Below are positions 32,540 to 42,069 of a stretch of DNA of 64,000 nucleotides, one piece after another; within the stretch, counting starts at the first letter, position 1; every line of letters begins with the position of its first letter. The notes beneath the pieces were generated by a model, which saw nothing but the letters and a program-made list of their open reading frames with translations, was not told where the DNA came from and did no database searches. Made by a program: the position numbers and the translations under genes. The DNA is from Paenibacillus rhizosphaerae (GTDB taxonomy: Bacteria; Bacillota; Bacilli; Paenibacillales; Paenibacillaceae): the NCBI RefSeq assembly GCF_014192015.1, contig NZ_JACHXJ010000006.1, positions 1 to 64,000 on the forward strand. Direction: 5' to 3'.

Positions 32540-35500
32540 CGTTCTCCTCCTTAAGTGGGTATCGCGCGGCTTCCCCGATCATCTGCCGGCTCAGCCGCTC
32601 CGGCGCTTGATCCTCCGCCAAATACGGCTGCAGCAGCATCCGGAACCGGAACGGTTCGGGCTTCACCGCATGCTCCGGTGCCTGCGCCGGACCGCAGCTG
32701 TTGCTGCCAAGCCCGTTCTGACGGTAGTCCAGATTCAGCGTCATATAGTCGCGCGGCTTGAGCTCCGTCATGTGCTGAGCCTGCTCCAGATCCTGATCCG
32801 CGTACCGCCTTGCGCTGAACTCCAGCACAGGCGAGCCTGCGGCAAGCAGCCCCATCCCCGCGCCGTCCGCAATCGAGACCCATCGCACATCGGTGCGGTT
32901 GCCGTTCTCCTGCGGATACACGTACGGCGTAAACAGACCGTCCACCGTGCTCCGGTACACGCCGAAGCGTCCGGCTTCCTTGCTGTCCGAGTAGCTCTCC
33001 CCGGGACCGCGGCCGTACCAGGCCACCCGCTCCAAATCTCCCGGGAGCTGCAACTGCAGCCCGATCTTCGGCAGCATCGACGGCGGCGTGCCGATCGGCG
33101 ATCCGGTTACGTCCATAATGATGAGCCCGTCTGCCGTCACCGTATAAGACGTCTCGCAGCGGAAGCCCCAGTCATATACCGGCGGCGCGATCCGCGAGGA
33201 CCAGGCCAGCCGGACCGCGTCCGCGCCAAGCCGCTCCCAGCGGAAATCGTCCACCCGCTCGGTCAGCCGGTCCAGGTGCGCCTTCCGCCAGTCCGCCAGC
33301 ACATACATATCGTTGTCGATCGGCGCGCGCCAGAAGTTCAGCCGCGGGCCGCGCCGGATCAGCTCTTTGCCGTTCATCCGCAGCGAAGTGATGCCGGGTT
33401 CAAGCCCGCCGGCTTCCAGGCAGAACCGGTCGCTTGCCACAATCAGCGCATGCCCTCGTTCCTGAACGGATAGGTCCCGGCGCAGTCTCTCAGTCTCAGC
33501 GGACCGGGCTGGCTGATGCTGTGACGCCTCTGCCGGAGCCACAGCCGGAAGCGCCAGCTGCGCCCAGGCGACTTCATGCCCCTGCTCCGCCCAGCTGCAG
33601 TCGGCCGCCAGCGTGAAGCCGACGTTCAGCCACCGCTCCGTCCCGGCTTCCAGGCCGCTTTCGGGACGATCCCACGCAAAGGGAAGCGCGAGCTCCGCCG
33701 ATTCCCCCGGCCCCACGGCCGGAAGGGTCAGCACTCCGCTGCGCAGGGTACGCCCGTCGGCCGTGACGCTGTAATCGGCCTGAAGATGTTCAAGTGTTAT
33801 AAAGTCATACTTGTTCGTGATGCGGATGTGCCCAGCTTCCGCCCACTCCACACGAACCGGCTCAATGATTTTCTTGTATTCGATCAATCCAGGCGACGGC
33901 GTGCGGTCGGGGAAGACCAGGCCGTCGAGACAAAAGTTCCCGTTGTTCGGCACGTCGCCGTAGTCGCCGCCGTAAGCGTAATCGTCACGCCCGTCGGCCG
34001 TGCGCCTGCGCAGGCCGTGGTCGATCCATTCCCATACGAAGCCTCCCTGCAGGCGGGGAAACTTCTCGAAGGTATCGAAATACGCCCGCAATCCGCCGGG
34101 GCCGTTGCCCATCGCATGGGCGAACTCGCACAGAATATGCGGCTTCGGATGGTCCGTCAGCTTCCCGAAGCCCTCCATCTTCTCCACGGAGGAATACATC
34201 GTGCTGACGATGTCGCATACCTCCGCTTCCCGGTCCTCTTCGTAATGCACGAGGCGCGTCGGATCGTTCGCCTTGCACCACTCGGACATGGCGCGGAAGT
34301 TGCAGCCGAAGCCCGACTCGTTGCCGAGCGACCAGAAGATGACGGAAGGATGGTTTTTATCGCGCTCCACCATGCGCCGGACGCGGTCGACATAAGCTTC
34401 CGTCCAGGCGGGATCGTCGCTGAGGCGCGAAATGTTCCCGAGAGGCTCAAACCCATGCGCCTCCAGATCCGTCTCCTCCATCACGTACAGTCCGTATTCG
34501 TCACAGAGTTCATAGAACCGCGGATCGTTCGGATAATGAGCCGTTCTGACGGCGTTGATATTGTGGCGCTTCATCATCAGAATGTCTTCGCGCATCGTGG
34601 ACAAAGTCACGGTTCGGCCGGTATCCGGGTGATGGTCATGCCGGTTGACTCCTTTGAGCAGGATCGCCCTGCCATTGACGAGAAATCTGCCGTCCTTCAC
34701 TTCGACCTGCCGGAATCCCGCCCGCTGCGCGATGATCTCGGTCTGACTCCCGCGTGCATCCGTTACCGTGATCAGCAGATGGTACAGAGCGGGATGCTCT
34801 GCGCTCCACAAAGCCGGATGGGCGACAGGCAGCCGGACTTCCAAGATACTCATGCCGTTTGTCACCGATTCATTCGCAGAGGCCGCTTCCTGCCCCGCGG
34901 GATCCAGCAGCCGCAGCGCGACACCTCCGTCCGGTTCAACCCCTTCCAGGTCGAGCCGGACGGCCAGCACCCCCTGCTCAAACTTTGCGTCCAGCTCGGT
35001 CACCACCCGGTAGTCGGCGACGCGGATCGAGGCGGGCTCGGCGATCAGGTAGACGTCCCTGAAGATGCCGCTCAGCCACCACATGTCCTGGTCCTCCAGG
35101 TAACTGCCGTCCGACCACTGATATACGCGAACGGCCAGACGGTTGATCCCCGGCTGTAAATAAGGCGTAAGGTCAAACTCCGAGGTCAGCCGGCTCCCCT
35201 GGCTGTAGCCGACGAACGAGCCGTTCAGCCACACATGGAAGGCGCTGTCCACGCCGTCGAATTTGACGGTAATCCGTCTTCCCTGCCAATAGGGCGGCAG
35301 CTCGAATTCCCGGATGTAGCTGCCTGTTGGATTGTCATTAGGTACTCGGGGCGGATCCACCGGAAACGGGTAGTCCAGGTCCGTATAATGCGGGCTGCCA
35401 TATCCCTGCAGCTGCCAGTGTCCCGGCACCCGGATGTCCGCCCAGTCCCAGCCGGCCAGCGCTTCTTCCCGAAAGTCGTCCGGCGCCAGCTCCGGCCTGG

Positions 35501-35678
35501 GTGCATAGTGAAATTTCCAAATGCCGTTCAGCGATTGAAACCAGGGCGAGCTTCCGCGGTCGCCGCTCAGCGCCCCTTCGGCGTCCGCATAAGGAATGAA
35601 ATAGGCTCTGCCTTTCATCCGGTCTTTTTCCATCACGGCGAGATCGTTCCAATCCCGGGGCAGGTTCGTGTTGTGCAT
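32532..35678 (-). CDS. lacZ: Beta-galactosidase, glycoside hydrolase family 2
   Basis: At 1048 residues this matches E. coli LacZ in length and domain order: jelly-roll with P-G-H-W-Q-L near 85, Ig-like domains, a TIM barrel from about 330, and a C-terminal beta-sandwich (Bgal_small_N). The acid/base Glu is E454 in L-G-N-E-S, and the nucleophile is E518 in C-E-F-A-H-A-M-G-N. It has no signal peptide, so it is cytoplasmic and acts on imported beta-galactosides. It follows two permeases and a binding lipoprotein (35732-38822) in the same direction and overlaps the SDR gene. Confidence 0.93.
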   Translation of the reverse strand: MHNTNLPRDWNDLAVMEKDRMKGRAYFIPYADAEGALSGDRGSSPWFQSLNGIWKFHYAPRPELAPDDFREEALAGWDWADIRVPGHWQLQGYGSPHYTDLDYPFPVDPPRVPNDNPTGSYIREFELPPYWQGRRITVKFDGVDSAFHVWLNGSFVGYSQGSRLTSEFDLTPYLQPGINRLAVRVYQWSDGSYLEDQDMWWLSGIFRDVYLIAEPASIRVADYRVVTELDAKFEQGVLAVRLDLEGVEPDGGVALRLLDPAGQEAASANESVTNGMSILEVRLPVAHPALWSAEHPALYHLLITVTDARGSQTEIIAQRAGFRQVEVKDGRFLVNGRAILLKGVNRHDHHPDTGRTVTLSTMREDILMMKRHNINAVRTAHYPNDPRFYELCDEYGLYVMEETDLEAHGFEPLGNISRLSDDPAWTEAYVDRVRRMVERDKNHPSVIFWSLGNESGFGCNFRAMSEWCKANDPTRLVHYEEDREAEVCDIVSTMYSSVEKMEGFGKLTDHPKPHILCEFAHAMGNGPGGLRAYFDTFEKFPRLQGGFVWEWIDHGLRRRTADGRDDYAYGGDYGDVPNNGNFCLDGLVFPDRTPSPGLIEYKKIIEPVRVEWAEAGHIRITNKYDFITLEHLQADYSVTADGRTLRSGVLTLPAVGPGESAELALPFAWDRPESGLEAGTERWLNVGFTLAADCSWAEQGHEVAWAQLALPAVAPAEASQHQPARSAETERLRRDLSVQERGHALIVASDRFCLEAGGLEPGITSLRMNGKELIRRGPRLNFWRAPIDNDMYVLADWRKAHLDRLTERVDDFRWERLGADAVRLAWSSRIAPPVYDWGFRCETSYTVTADGLIIMDVTGSPIGTPPSMLPKIGLQLQLPGDLERVAWYGRGPGESYSDSKEAGRFGVYRSTVDGLFTPYVYPQENGNRTDVRWVSIADGAGMGLLAAGSPVLEFSARRYADQDLEQAQHMTELKPRDYMTLNLDYRQNGLGSNSCGPAQAPEHAVKPEPFRFRMLLQPYLAEDQAPERLSRQMIGEAARYPLKEENDA

Positions 35679-35731
35679 GCTTTCCCTTCCTTTCTCTCTG
35701 GATGCATCTCCTCACTTGATCGGGAGAGGCG

Positions 35732-36547
35732 TCAGCCTTTGATGCCCGTGCTCGCAATGCCGCCGACGATATAGCGCTGTGCGAAGAAAAAGATGGCGAG
35801 CGGCGGAATGGAGATCAGGCAGGTGATCGCCATAATCGACTGCATATCCACGCCGTACATGCCCTTGAACTGCGACAAGCCCAGCGTCAGCGTGTATTTG
35901 GTCTGATCGTTCAGAAAAATGAGCGGTCCGAGGTAATCGTTCCAGCAGTTCATCATTTGGAACACTGCCACCAGGATGAGCGACGGCCCCATCAAAGGCA
36001 CGATCACCCGCATCAGCACGGTTAGCTTGCTGGCCCCGTCAATCGTAGCAGCTTCATCTAATTCCCGCGGTAATGTCATAATGAATTGTCGCAGCAAAAA
36101 AATAAAGTATGCGGAGCCGAACCAGGACGGAACGATCAGCGGCTTGAGCGTATTGATCCATCCCAAATAATTGAACTCCATATACTGCGGGATCATCGTC
36201 ACTTCCCACGGAATCATCATCGTGGCCAGCACGATCAGAAACAGCAGGTTCCGTCCTTTGAATTCGAACCGTGCGAAGCCGTAGGCCACAAGCGTACAGG
36301 ACACCAGCTGGCCGAGGGTGGATAGCACCGTGACGATCAGCGTGTTTTTCAAAAACAGATTAAAGGGCTGAATATTCCAGGCATCCGCGAAGTTGCTGAA
36401 TCGGAAGACGGACGGAATCCATTTGGGCGGAAACAGATACAGCTCCTGCGGAGACTTGAGCGCAGTCGTAATGGCCCAGAACAATGGAGCGATAAAGAGC
36501 AGAGAAAAGAGGATCAGCGCAAGATAGCTCAGCGTCTTCTTCATCAT
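35732..36547 (-). CDS. Carbohydrate ABC transporter permease (MalG type)
   Basis: The 271-residue protein has six likely membrane helices and an EAA loop D-E-A-A-T-I-D-G-A-S-K followed by I-V-P-L-M-G-P. It ends in G-G-I-A-S-T-G-I-K-G. The ATG at 36547 has AAAGGAGG 6 bases upstream and overlaps the stop of the partner permease. With that partner it forms the channel feeding the cytoplasmic beta-galactosidase encoded next. Confidence 0.92.
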   Translation of the reverse strand: MMKKTLSYLALILFSLLFIAPLFWAITTALKSPQELYLFPPKWIPSVFRFSNFADAWNIQPFNLFLKNTLIVTVLSTLGQLVSCTLVAYGFARFEFKGRNLLFLIVLATMMIPWEVTMIPQYMEFNYLGWINTLKPLIVPSWFGSAYFIFLLRQFIMTLPRELDEAATIDGASKLTVLMRVIVPLMGPSLILVAVFQMMNCWNDYLGPLIFLNDQTKYTLTLGLSQFKGMYGVDMQSIMAITCLISIPPLAIFFFAQRYIVGGIASTGIKG

Positions 36548-37530
36548 GCCCGGCCTCCTTTCGCCGGCTTCGGTTTCTTCTGCGGTCCGCGCTTCATTTC
36601 GCCCTCGTAGAACACCCATGCTTCCGACGACTTGAACACCAGGAACGTCAGCGTCAGCACGATCAGGAACATAAACCAGGCGTTGGCGGCGGAGTAGCCC
36701 ATTTTGAAATACTTAAATGCGTTCTCATACATGTACATCGCGTAAAAATACGTCGCCTTCATCGGCCCCCCGCCCGTCAGGAGCAGCGCCAGCGTCAACT
36801 GCTGGAACGCCGCGATAATCGACGTGATCAGGTTGAACAGAATCGTCGGGGTGATCATCGGAACCGTGACGCTGACAAACTGCCGAAGCTTGCCTGAGCC
36901 GTCGATGGAGGCGGATTCGTACAGGTCCTTCGGGATGCCTTTGAGCCCCGCCAGAAAAATCAGCATCATCGAGCCCTGTCCCCACAGGCTGGCGACGACC
37001 ATGGCGACCAGCGACCAATTCGTGTCGTTCAGCCAATCCGGCCCCTGAATGCCGAAGACCGACAGAAAGTAATTCAGGATGCCGTAATCGCCGCTGTACA
37101 CCCAGGACCAGATCATGGCCAGCGCCACGCCCGAGATAACAGAAGGGAGGTAGAACGCCGTGCGGAATATTGCGCTGCCCCGAACCTTCTGGTTGAGCAG
37201 CATCGCAAGCCCGAGGGCGACGACGATGTTCAGCGGCACGAACAGCACGGCGAATTTCAGCGTTACCATCAGCGATTTCCAGAACAGCGGATCGTCGGTG
37301 AACATTTCCACGTAGTTGCCGAGCCCGATAAACGTCACTTTGCCGACGATCGGCCAGTCAAAGAACGAAATGACGAGCGAAAACAGCAGCGGTCCCAGCG
37401 TGAAAACCAGGAAGCCGAATATCCACGGAAAAATGAAGAGGTAGGGAGCAGCCCCACCTCGTCTGCGTTTCTTCAAGGCCTTGAGGGCGGCTGACTGTTC
37501 CCGTGCCGGGTGGAGGTAGGTTTGAGCCAT
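36544..37530 (-). CDS. Carbohydrate ABC transporter permease (MalF type)
   Basis: The 328-residue protein begins with a basic stretch (K-K-R-R-R) and then Y-L-F-I-F-P-W, typical of MalF-like permeases. Its EAA loop is E-S-A-S-I-D-G-S-G-K-L followed by V-T-V-P-M-I-T-P. The start at 37530 has AGAGGG about 9 bases upstream. It lies directly after the binding-lipoprotein gene and overlaps the next permease. Confidence 0.92.
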   Translation of the reverse strand: MAQTYLHPAREQSAALKALKKRRRGGAAPYLFIFPWIFGFLVFTLGPLLFSLVISFFDWPIVGKVTFIGLGNYVEMFTDDPLFWKSLMVTLKFAVLFVPLNIVVALGLAMLLNQKVRGSAIFRTAFYLPSVISGVALAMIWSWVYSGDYGILNYFLSVFGIQGPDWLNDTNWSLVAMVVASLWGQGSMMLIFLAGLKGIPKDLYESASIDGSGKLRQFVSVTVPMITPTILFNLITSIIAAFQQLTLALLLTGGGPMKATYFYAMYMYENAFKYFKMGYSAANAWFMFLIVLTLTFLVFKSSEAWVFYEGEMKRGPQKKPKPAKGGRA

Positions 37531-37556
37531 TCTCAAAAACCCTCTTTCTTCAGGTA

Positions 37557-38822
37557 TTATTTCATGTAGCGCTCGCTGTCCTTCACGGCCTGGTTCAGCA
37601 CATCCTGGGCATTGCTGCCGTGCATGACTGATTCCACCGCGGCGGAGAGCTGCCGGTTAACCTCGTTCCACTTCGGATTCAGCAGGAATGCCGGCGTGTT
37701 GTCGGAACGCTCCAGCATCGTGTAGTACGGCTTGTAGAGCGGATCCTGGTCCTTTTTCAGCTCATTGACGACGCTTTGACGCACCGGAAGGTCCGCTACC
37801 CGCATTTTGATCGACGCATCGGATACGTAGAACTTGATAAACTCCCAGGCCAGATCCTTCTGCTTGGAGTCCTTCGCGATCGACAGCGCCGATTCAGCCA
37901 GCACCCCTTTGACCGGTTTGCCCGGGAAGGCCGGCATTTCAACCGTGCCTACGTCGACACCTGCCTGACGGAACGATTCCAGCGGCCAGATGCCGCTTTC
38001 CCACATGGCGATTTTACCTGCCTTAAAAATGTCGTCGCCGCTCTGCTGCCCTTTCCCGCCGGTCAGTACGGCCGAGCCGTTCTTCAACATGTCGCCGAAC
38101 ATCTGGATCGCCGCAGCGGTGTCCTTGCTGTTCATGTAGCCGTCGATCGTCTTGCCGTCAGGGGAAATGAACGAGCTGCCGTTGCTCCATACGAACCCCT
38201 GCAGATCGTAAGTGTCGTTCTCCGCACGGACGCCGAAGCCGTACTGCTTCTTGGATTTATCCGTCAGCTTTCCGGCCATCTCCTGGAATTCGGGCCAGGT
38301 CCAGCCGTCCTTCGGATACGGCACGCCCGCCTCGTCAAACAGCTTCTTGTTGTAATACACCACCCGCGTCGTAAAGCCCGCCGGAATGCCGTACAGGGTA
38401 CCGTCGATTTTGCCGTAATTGAACAGGCCCTTGTAAAAGTCGTCAATATTTAAATCCTTGTCTTTGTCCGCATAGCTGTCCAGCGGCTCCAGCGACTGGT
38501 GATAGGTCGGAAAATCCCACATGTACATGACGTCGGGCGGATTGGCGGCGCCGAAGCCCGCCGCGAGCTTCTGATCAAAGCCGTCCGCGTAAGCCTCCAC
38601 CTGCACCTTCGTGCCCGGATGGCTCTCTTCGAACTTCTTGGCGATGTCCTGCTCAATTTTGAGCGCATCCCCCGTATCCCAGGTCGCAAAGCGGAGTGTC
38701 TTCTCCGATCCGGAACCGCCGCCCTGGCCGGCTGTTTCGGCCTTGCCTCCGCTGCCGCCGCATGCCGACAGGGACATCATCAACGCCGCTGCAAGAACGA
38801 TAAGTGAAACCTGTTTTTTCAA
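37557..38822 (-). CDS. Extracellular sugar-binding lipoprotein (family 1)
   Basis: The 421-residue protein has a signal peptide ending in lipobox L-S-A-C (Cys about residue 21) and a Gly-rich linker. It is of the MalE/UgpB-like family 1 type and about 120 residues shorter than the LplA-type proteins in this window. It serves the permeases at 36544 and 35732 and probably binds a galactoside, judging by the lacZ neighbour. The TTG at 38822 has GGAGG about 10 bases upstream. A 16-bp inverted repeat lies 35 bases ahead of the start. Confidence 0.9.
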   Translation of the reverse strand: MKKQVSLIVLAAALMMSLSACGGSGGKAETAGQGGGSGSEKTLRFATWDTGDALKIEQDIAKKFEESHPGTKVQVEAYADGFDQKLAAGFGAANPPDVMYMWDFPTYHQSLEPLDSYADKDKDLNIDDFYKGLFNYGKIDGTLYGIPAGFTTRVVYYNKKLFDEAGVPYPKDGWTWPEFQEMAGKLTDKSKKQYGFGVRAENDTYDLQGFVWSNGSSFISPDGKTIDGYMNSKDTAAAIQMFGDMLKNGSAVLTGGKGQQSGDDIFKAGKIAMWESGIWPLESFRQAGVDVGTVEMPAFPGKPVKGVLAESALSIAKDSKQKDLAWEFIKFYVSDASIKMRVADLPVRQSVVNELKKDQDPLYKPYYTMLERSDNTPAFLLNPKWNEVNRQLSAAVESVMHGSNAQDVLNQAVKDSERYMK

Positions 38823-38856
38823 ATTGTCAGCTCCTCCCGCGAATGAGGCATATCAT

Positions 38857-38900
38857 TTTTGAACCGCTTTCATCGTAACGCTTTTGAAAGCGGTTCAAAA
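38857..38900. promoter_or_regulatory. 16-bp perfect inverted repeat, two cre-like operators or a leader hairpin
   Basis: TTTTGAACCGCTTTCA (38857-38872) is matched exactly by its complement TGAAAGCGGTTCAAAA (38885-38900) across a 12-base spacer. Each arm is itself a TGAA...TTCA LacI/CcpA-type half palindrome with central CG. Centres are 28 bases apart. It lies just before the binding-lipoprotein gene and probably binds a LacI-family regulator or folds in the leader RNA. Confidence 0.6.
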
Positions 38901-38953
38901 CGTGCATTCATCGGCAATTTGGCGTCTTTTTGTTTGAAGTTTCATGCGGGGTG

Positions 38954-40135
38954 TCAAACTGTCCGGTCCGATTCACCTTTTTGCACGGTCCGGAATTGGC
39001 TTGGGGTCTGACCCGTACATCGCTTGAACCATTTGCTGAAATATTTGCTGTCGCCAAGCCCCGTCCGCTCGGCGATATCCTGCATCGTCAGGTCCGTATC
39101 CCGCAGCAGCCCCTGGGCCAGCCGGAGCTTCCGCTTGTATTGGAACGCGATAAAGCTGTCGCCGACCGTCTTTTTGAACAGGATGGAAAAATGGCTGCGG
39201 CTGAGTCCGACCTCTTCCGCCAGCTCGCTCGCCGACCAGTCGGAACCGGGCTGCTCATGAAGCAGCTGCACCGCTTTTTGAATCGGCTCAGGCCAATCTC
39301 CGCCGGATACCCCGTACGCCCGTTCCAGCTCGGCCTCTTTATGCAGGAAGCGGAACGCTTCCGCGATATTGCTGCTGGGGCCCAAGGGACCCTTGGCGGA
39401 CCATTTCAGCAGGCCATGGCTGCCTTTGGCTTCGATCAGCAGGCTGTGTGCCGCCTCCTGCAGCCCTTCCGGCACGATCCAATAGCAGGCGTCAGCGCCA
39501 TAGGGGATTACCGCTTCACTGCCCGAGCTGTGCCTGTCCTGTTTCATCTTCAGCCATTCGGCCCACGGCATGCCGCAGCCCTCCGTCCGGACATGGTACA
39601 CATGCACGTCCTGGCCGCCGAAACGCCACGCTTCCGCGCGAAGCTGCTCCAGCTCGGCGGGAAATCTTCCGCTGCTGCCGCTGAGCCAGCCGAACAGGAG
39701 CGCTTCCAGCTTCTCCCCGTCCAGTGGTGCCGGGGACGGACGCCGCTGAAGCTCCCGCCGCATCTTCTCCAGCAGCCCTTCCAGCTCCTCGTCCTCAAAC
39801 GCGGTCTTCAGAAGGTATCCCGACGCCCCGAGCTGGATTCCCTGCTGCGCGTATTCAAAGTCCCGGTGGCAGCTGAGCAGGATGATTTTCGTCCGTTCCT
39901 CGGCCTCCTTAACCCTGCGCAGCAGCTCGATTCCGTCCATCTCCGGCATCACGATATCGGTAATAATGATGTCCGGGCGGTGTTCTATGAAGGCTTCCCA
40001 CGCACTCGCCCCGTTGGGCGCGTCGGCCACGACTTCCATGCCGAACCGCTCCCAGGGCACCGTCGTTCTCAGGCCTTTGCGCACGATACTCTCGTCATCG
40101 GCGATCAGCACTTTCAAGTTGTTTGCGTTCTCCAT
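38954..40135 (-). CDS. Response regulator, YesN type (receiver plus AraC domain)
   Basis: The 393-residue protein has a receiver with D13/D14, phospho-acceptor D60 (I-I-I-T-D) and K110, a middle linker of about 160 residues, and an AraC double helix-turn-helix from about 285, ending Q-T-P-S-Q-F-R. AAGGAGG lies 9 bases before the ATG. Its 5' end overlaps the kinase gene by 41 bases. It probably activates the downstream importer-lacZ genes. Confidence 0.92.
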   Translation of the reverse strand: MENANNLKVLIADDESIVRKGLRTTVPWERFGMEVVADAPNGASAWEAFIEHRPDIIITDIVMPEMDGIELLRRVKEAEERTKIILLSCHRDFEYAQQGIQLGASGYLLKTAFEDEELEGLLEKMRRELQRRPSPAPLDGEKLEALLFGWLSGSSGRFPAELEQLRAEAWRFGGQDVHVYHVRTEGCGMPWAEWLKMKQDRHSSGSEAVIPYGADACYWIVPEGLQEAAHSLLIEAKGSHGLLKWSAKGPLGPSSNIAEAFRFLHKEAELERAYGVSGGDWPEPIQKAVQLLHEQPGSDWSASELAEEVGLSRSHFSILFKKTVGDSFIAFQYKRKLRLAQGLLRDTDLTMQDIAERTGLGDSKYFSKWFKRCTGQTPSQFRTVQKGESDRTV

Positions 40136-41858
40136 CCGGATGCTCCTCCTTTTTGGGCCAGCGAATCAGAATCGATGTTCCCTCTCCCTTGATTGAACGT
40201 ACCGTAAGCCCGTACCGCGGGCCGAAATGCAGCTTGAATTTCTGATCCGCGTTCCGGACGCCGAGACCTCCGCGGCCGCGGGGCTCGGGATTCGGAGCGA
40301 ACAGCTGCGCGAGCTTCTCTTCGCTGATGCCGGCCCCGTTGTCTTTTAGCTCCAGCAGCAGTTCTTCCCCCTGCTCCAGGACGCGCAGCTCGATGACGCC
40401 GGCCCCGTCGGTAAAACCGTGGAAAAAGATGTTCTCAAACAGCGGCTGCAGCGTCATCCGCGGGATGACAAACCGCTTCAAAGTTTCCTCGCAGTCCAGC
40501 TTATACTGGAATACGGCTCCATAACGGATCTCCTGAATCTTCAAAAAATGCCCGATCATCCGCAGCTCCCGCTCCAGCGTGACGAGCTCCTGCGATATAT
40601 CTAGATTGCCCTCCAGCACCATCGTCAGGTGGTACAGCATCCGGCGGATCTCCTCCGCCCCTTCCAGCCTCGCCTTCCACTGGATCGAGTTCAGCGTATT
40701 GAAGAGCAGGTGCGGATTGATCTGATAATGAAACGCCTTCAGCTCCGCCTCCTTCTTGAGGCGCTCGCTTCGCTCCACTTCTTGGACGAGCGACTGCACG
40801 CCGCTGACCATCCGGTTGAAGCTGATATCCAGGCTGCCGAGCTCGTCCCGCCCTTCGACCGGAACCCGCGTATCCAGCTTGCCAAAGCTGACCTTCTGCA
40901 TCGATTCCTTCAGGGCACGGATGCGCCCCGTAAACCGGGACGTAAACAGATAGGCCAGTCCGAAAGCGAGCAGGCAGGACCATACCGCCACGATAAGCGT
41001 GTTCGACCGGATGACTCCCGACGACTGGTAAAACGCCTTGGCAGGCAGCCGCGCCTCGATCTTCCAATGGTTGACGGACAGCGTCTTGTCCCAGATGATA
41101 TCGTTGTCTCTCGGCGTAAAGGATTCCGAGCTTTCGTACACGGTCCGGCCGTCCGGCGCCTGAATCGTAAGATGCGCCTTCGTGTCCTCCTCGAACTGCC
41201 GGAACATGCGCAGCAGCTCCCGGGCGTCCTCCTCGATCAGGATCGTGCTGCCGTCCTGGGCGCCGCCCGGGTTCCGGATTGGCACCGCCAGTCCGAGGAC
41301 CGCCGGGCCGGCTTGCTCTGAGGCGGATATCGCATGGTTCTGCATATAGAAGCCCAGCCAGGAAGGGCCGCTATTCGTGACGGGCACGCTCTTCCAGGCC
41401 AGAATACCGGCGAGCTTGCCGACGTCAAGGTTATTTTCGCCGTAATAATAACCCGACGGCGTAATAATATAAATCCCGGCCGTCTGGTCGTTAGCCAGCG
41501 ACCTCAGGACGGATTCGAAGTCGTTCTTCTCCATAATTTCGCCGTAACTGACCGGCGGGTTGCTTCCGAGGTCCGCATGGGCGGGATCCAGCAAATACGA
41601 GTAGATCGTCTGGCTCATCTGTTTCATGCGGCCCAGCATGGAGTCCGACTGCTGCTGCAGCTGGGCCACTGCGTTCTCGCCGTAACGGCCGAACTGGGAA
41701 TTGACCGTCCTGGCGGACTGGTAATAAGAGAGCGCCCCGAGCGAGAGCAGCGGAATCAGCGTCACAATCAGAAAACATACGAGCAGTTTGGTCCGGATGC
41801 TGCGGTAAGCTCCTGCCGGAAGCCAGCGCCGCAGCGGTCCGTGCCGGCGGTGATTCAT
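40095..41858 (-). CDS. Sensor histidine kinase, YesM type
   Basis: The 587-residue protein has membrane helices at about 25-45 and 284-306 around a dCache-like extracellular sensor, then a HAMP domain. The His_kinase domain follows, with the phospho-acceptor His in N-P-H-L-L-F-N at about residue 383. The ATPase domain has L-F-E-N-I-F-F-H-G and L-K-D-N-G-A-G-I. The start at 41858 is set by GAGGAGGGG. A perfect cre match lies 84 bases upstream. Confidence 0.9.
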   Translation of the reverse strand: MNHRRHGPLRRWLPAGAYRSIRTKLLVCFLIVTLIPLLSLGALSYYQSARTVNSQFGRYGENAVAQLQQQSDSMLGRMKQMSQTIYSYLLDPAHADLGSNPPVSYGEIMEKNDFESVLRSLANDQTAGIYIITPSGYYYGENNLDVGKLAGILAWKSVPVTNSGPSWLGFYMQNHAISASEQAGPAVLGLAVPIRNPGGAQDGSTILIEEDARELLRMFRQFEEDTKAHLTIQAPDGRTVYESSESFTPRDNDIIWDKTLSVNHWKIEARLPAKAFYQSSGVIRSNTLIVAVWSCLLAFGLAYLFTSRFTGRIRALKESMQKVSFGKLDTRVPVEGRDELGSLDISFNRMVSGVQSLVQEVERSERLKKEAELKAFHYQINPHLLFNTLNSIQWKARLEGAEEIRRMLYHLTMVLEGNLDISQELVTLERELRMIGHFLKIQEIRYGAVFQYKLDCEETLKRFVIPRMTLQPLFENIFFHGFTDGAGVIELRVLEQGEELLLELKDNGAGISEEKLAQLFAPNPEPRGRGGLGVRNADQKFKLHFGPRYGLTVRSIKGEGTSILIRWPKKEEHPDGERKQLESADRR

Positions 41859-41941
41859 GGCGGATCCCCTCCTCTTCACGGTAGTCGTCTATCTGCATTC
41901 TAGCATGGACGGGCAGGGGACGGAGCCCTTTCGCCGCGCAA

Positions 41942-41957
41942 TTGTTACCGCTTACAT
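41942..41957 (-). promoter_or_regulatory. cre site (CcpA operator) upstream of the kinase-regulator pair
   Basis: On the minus strand ATGTAAGCGGTAACAA agrees with WTGNAANCGNWNNCWW at all positions. It lies 84 bases before the kinase start and would place the two-component system, and so the importer, under catabolite control. Confidence 0.65.
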
Positions 41958-42008
41958 AAGTCCGTGGTCAAGCGCCTTGTTTGCGGAAGCCAAGCACCTT
42001 CCGAAACG

Positions 42009-42036
42009 GGAAAAGCACCTCCCCGGTGACTTTTCC
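42009..42036. repeat. Hairpin after the GH63-like gene
   Basis: GGAAAAG-CACC pairs with GGTG-A-CTTTTCC, a compact stem between the GH63-like stop and the kinase promoter. There is no proper T tract on the minus strand, so a terminator role is uncertain. Confidence 0.35.
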
Positions 42037-42069
42037 AAAAAGTCCCTTCCGAAGAAGTGCATGGTCCCG

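Noticed and set aside
33576..35159. Long plus-strand frame opposite the beta-galactosidase gene
   Set aside because: The minus-strand GH2 enzyme is complete with both catalytic glutamates; the plus-strand frame shows no domain.
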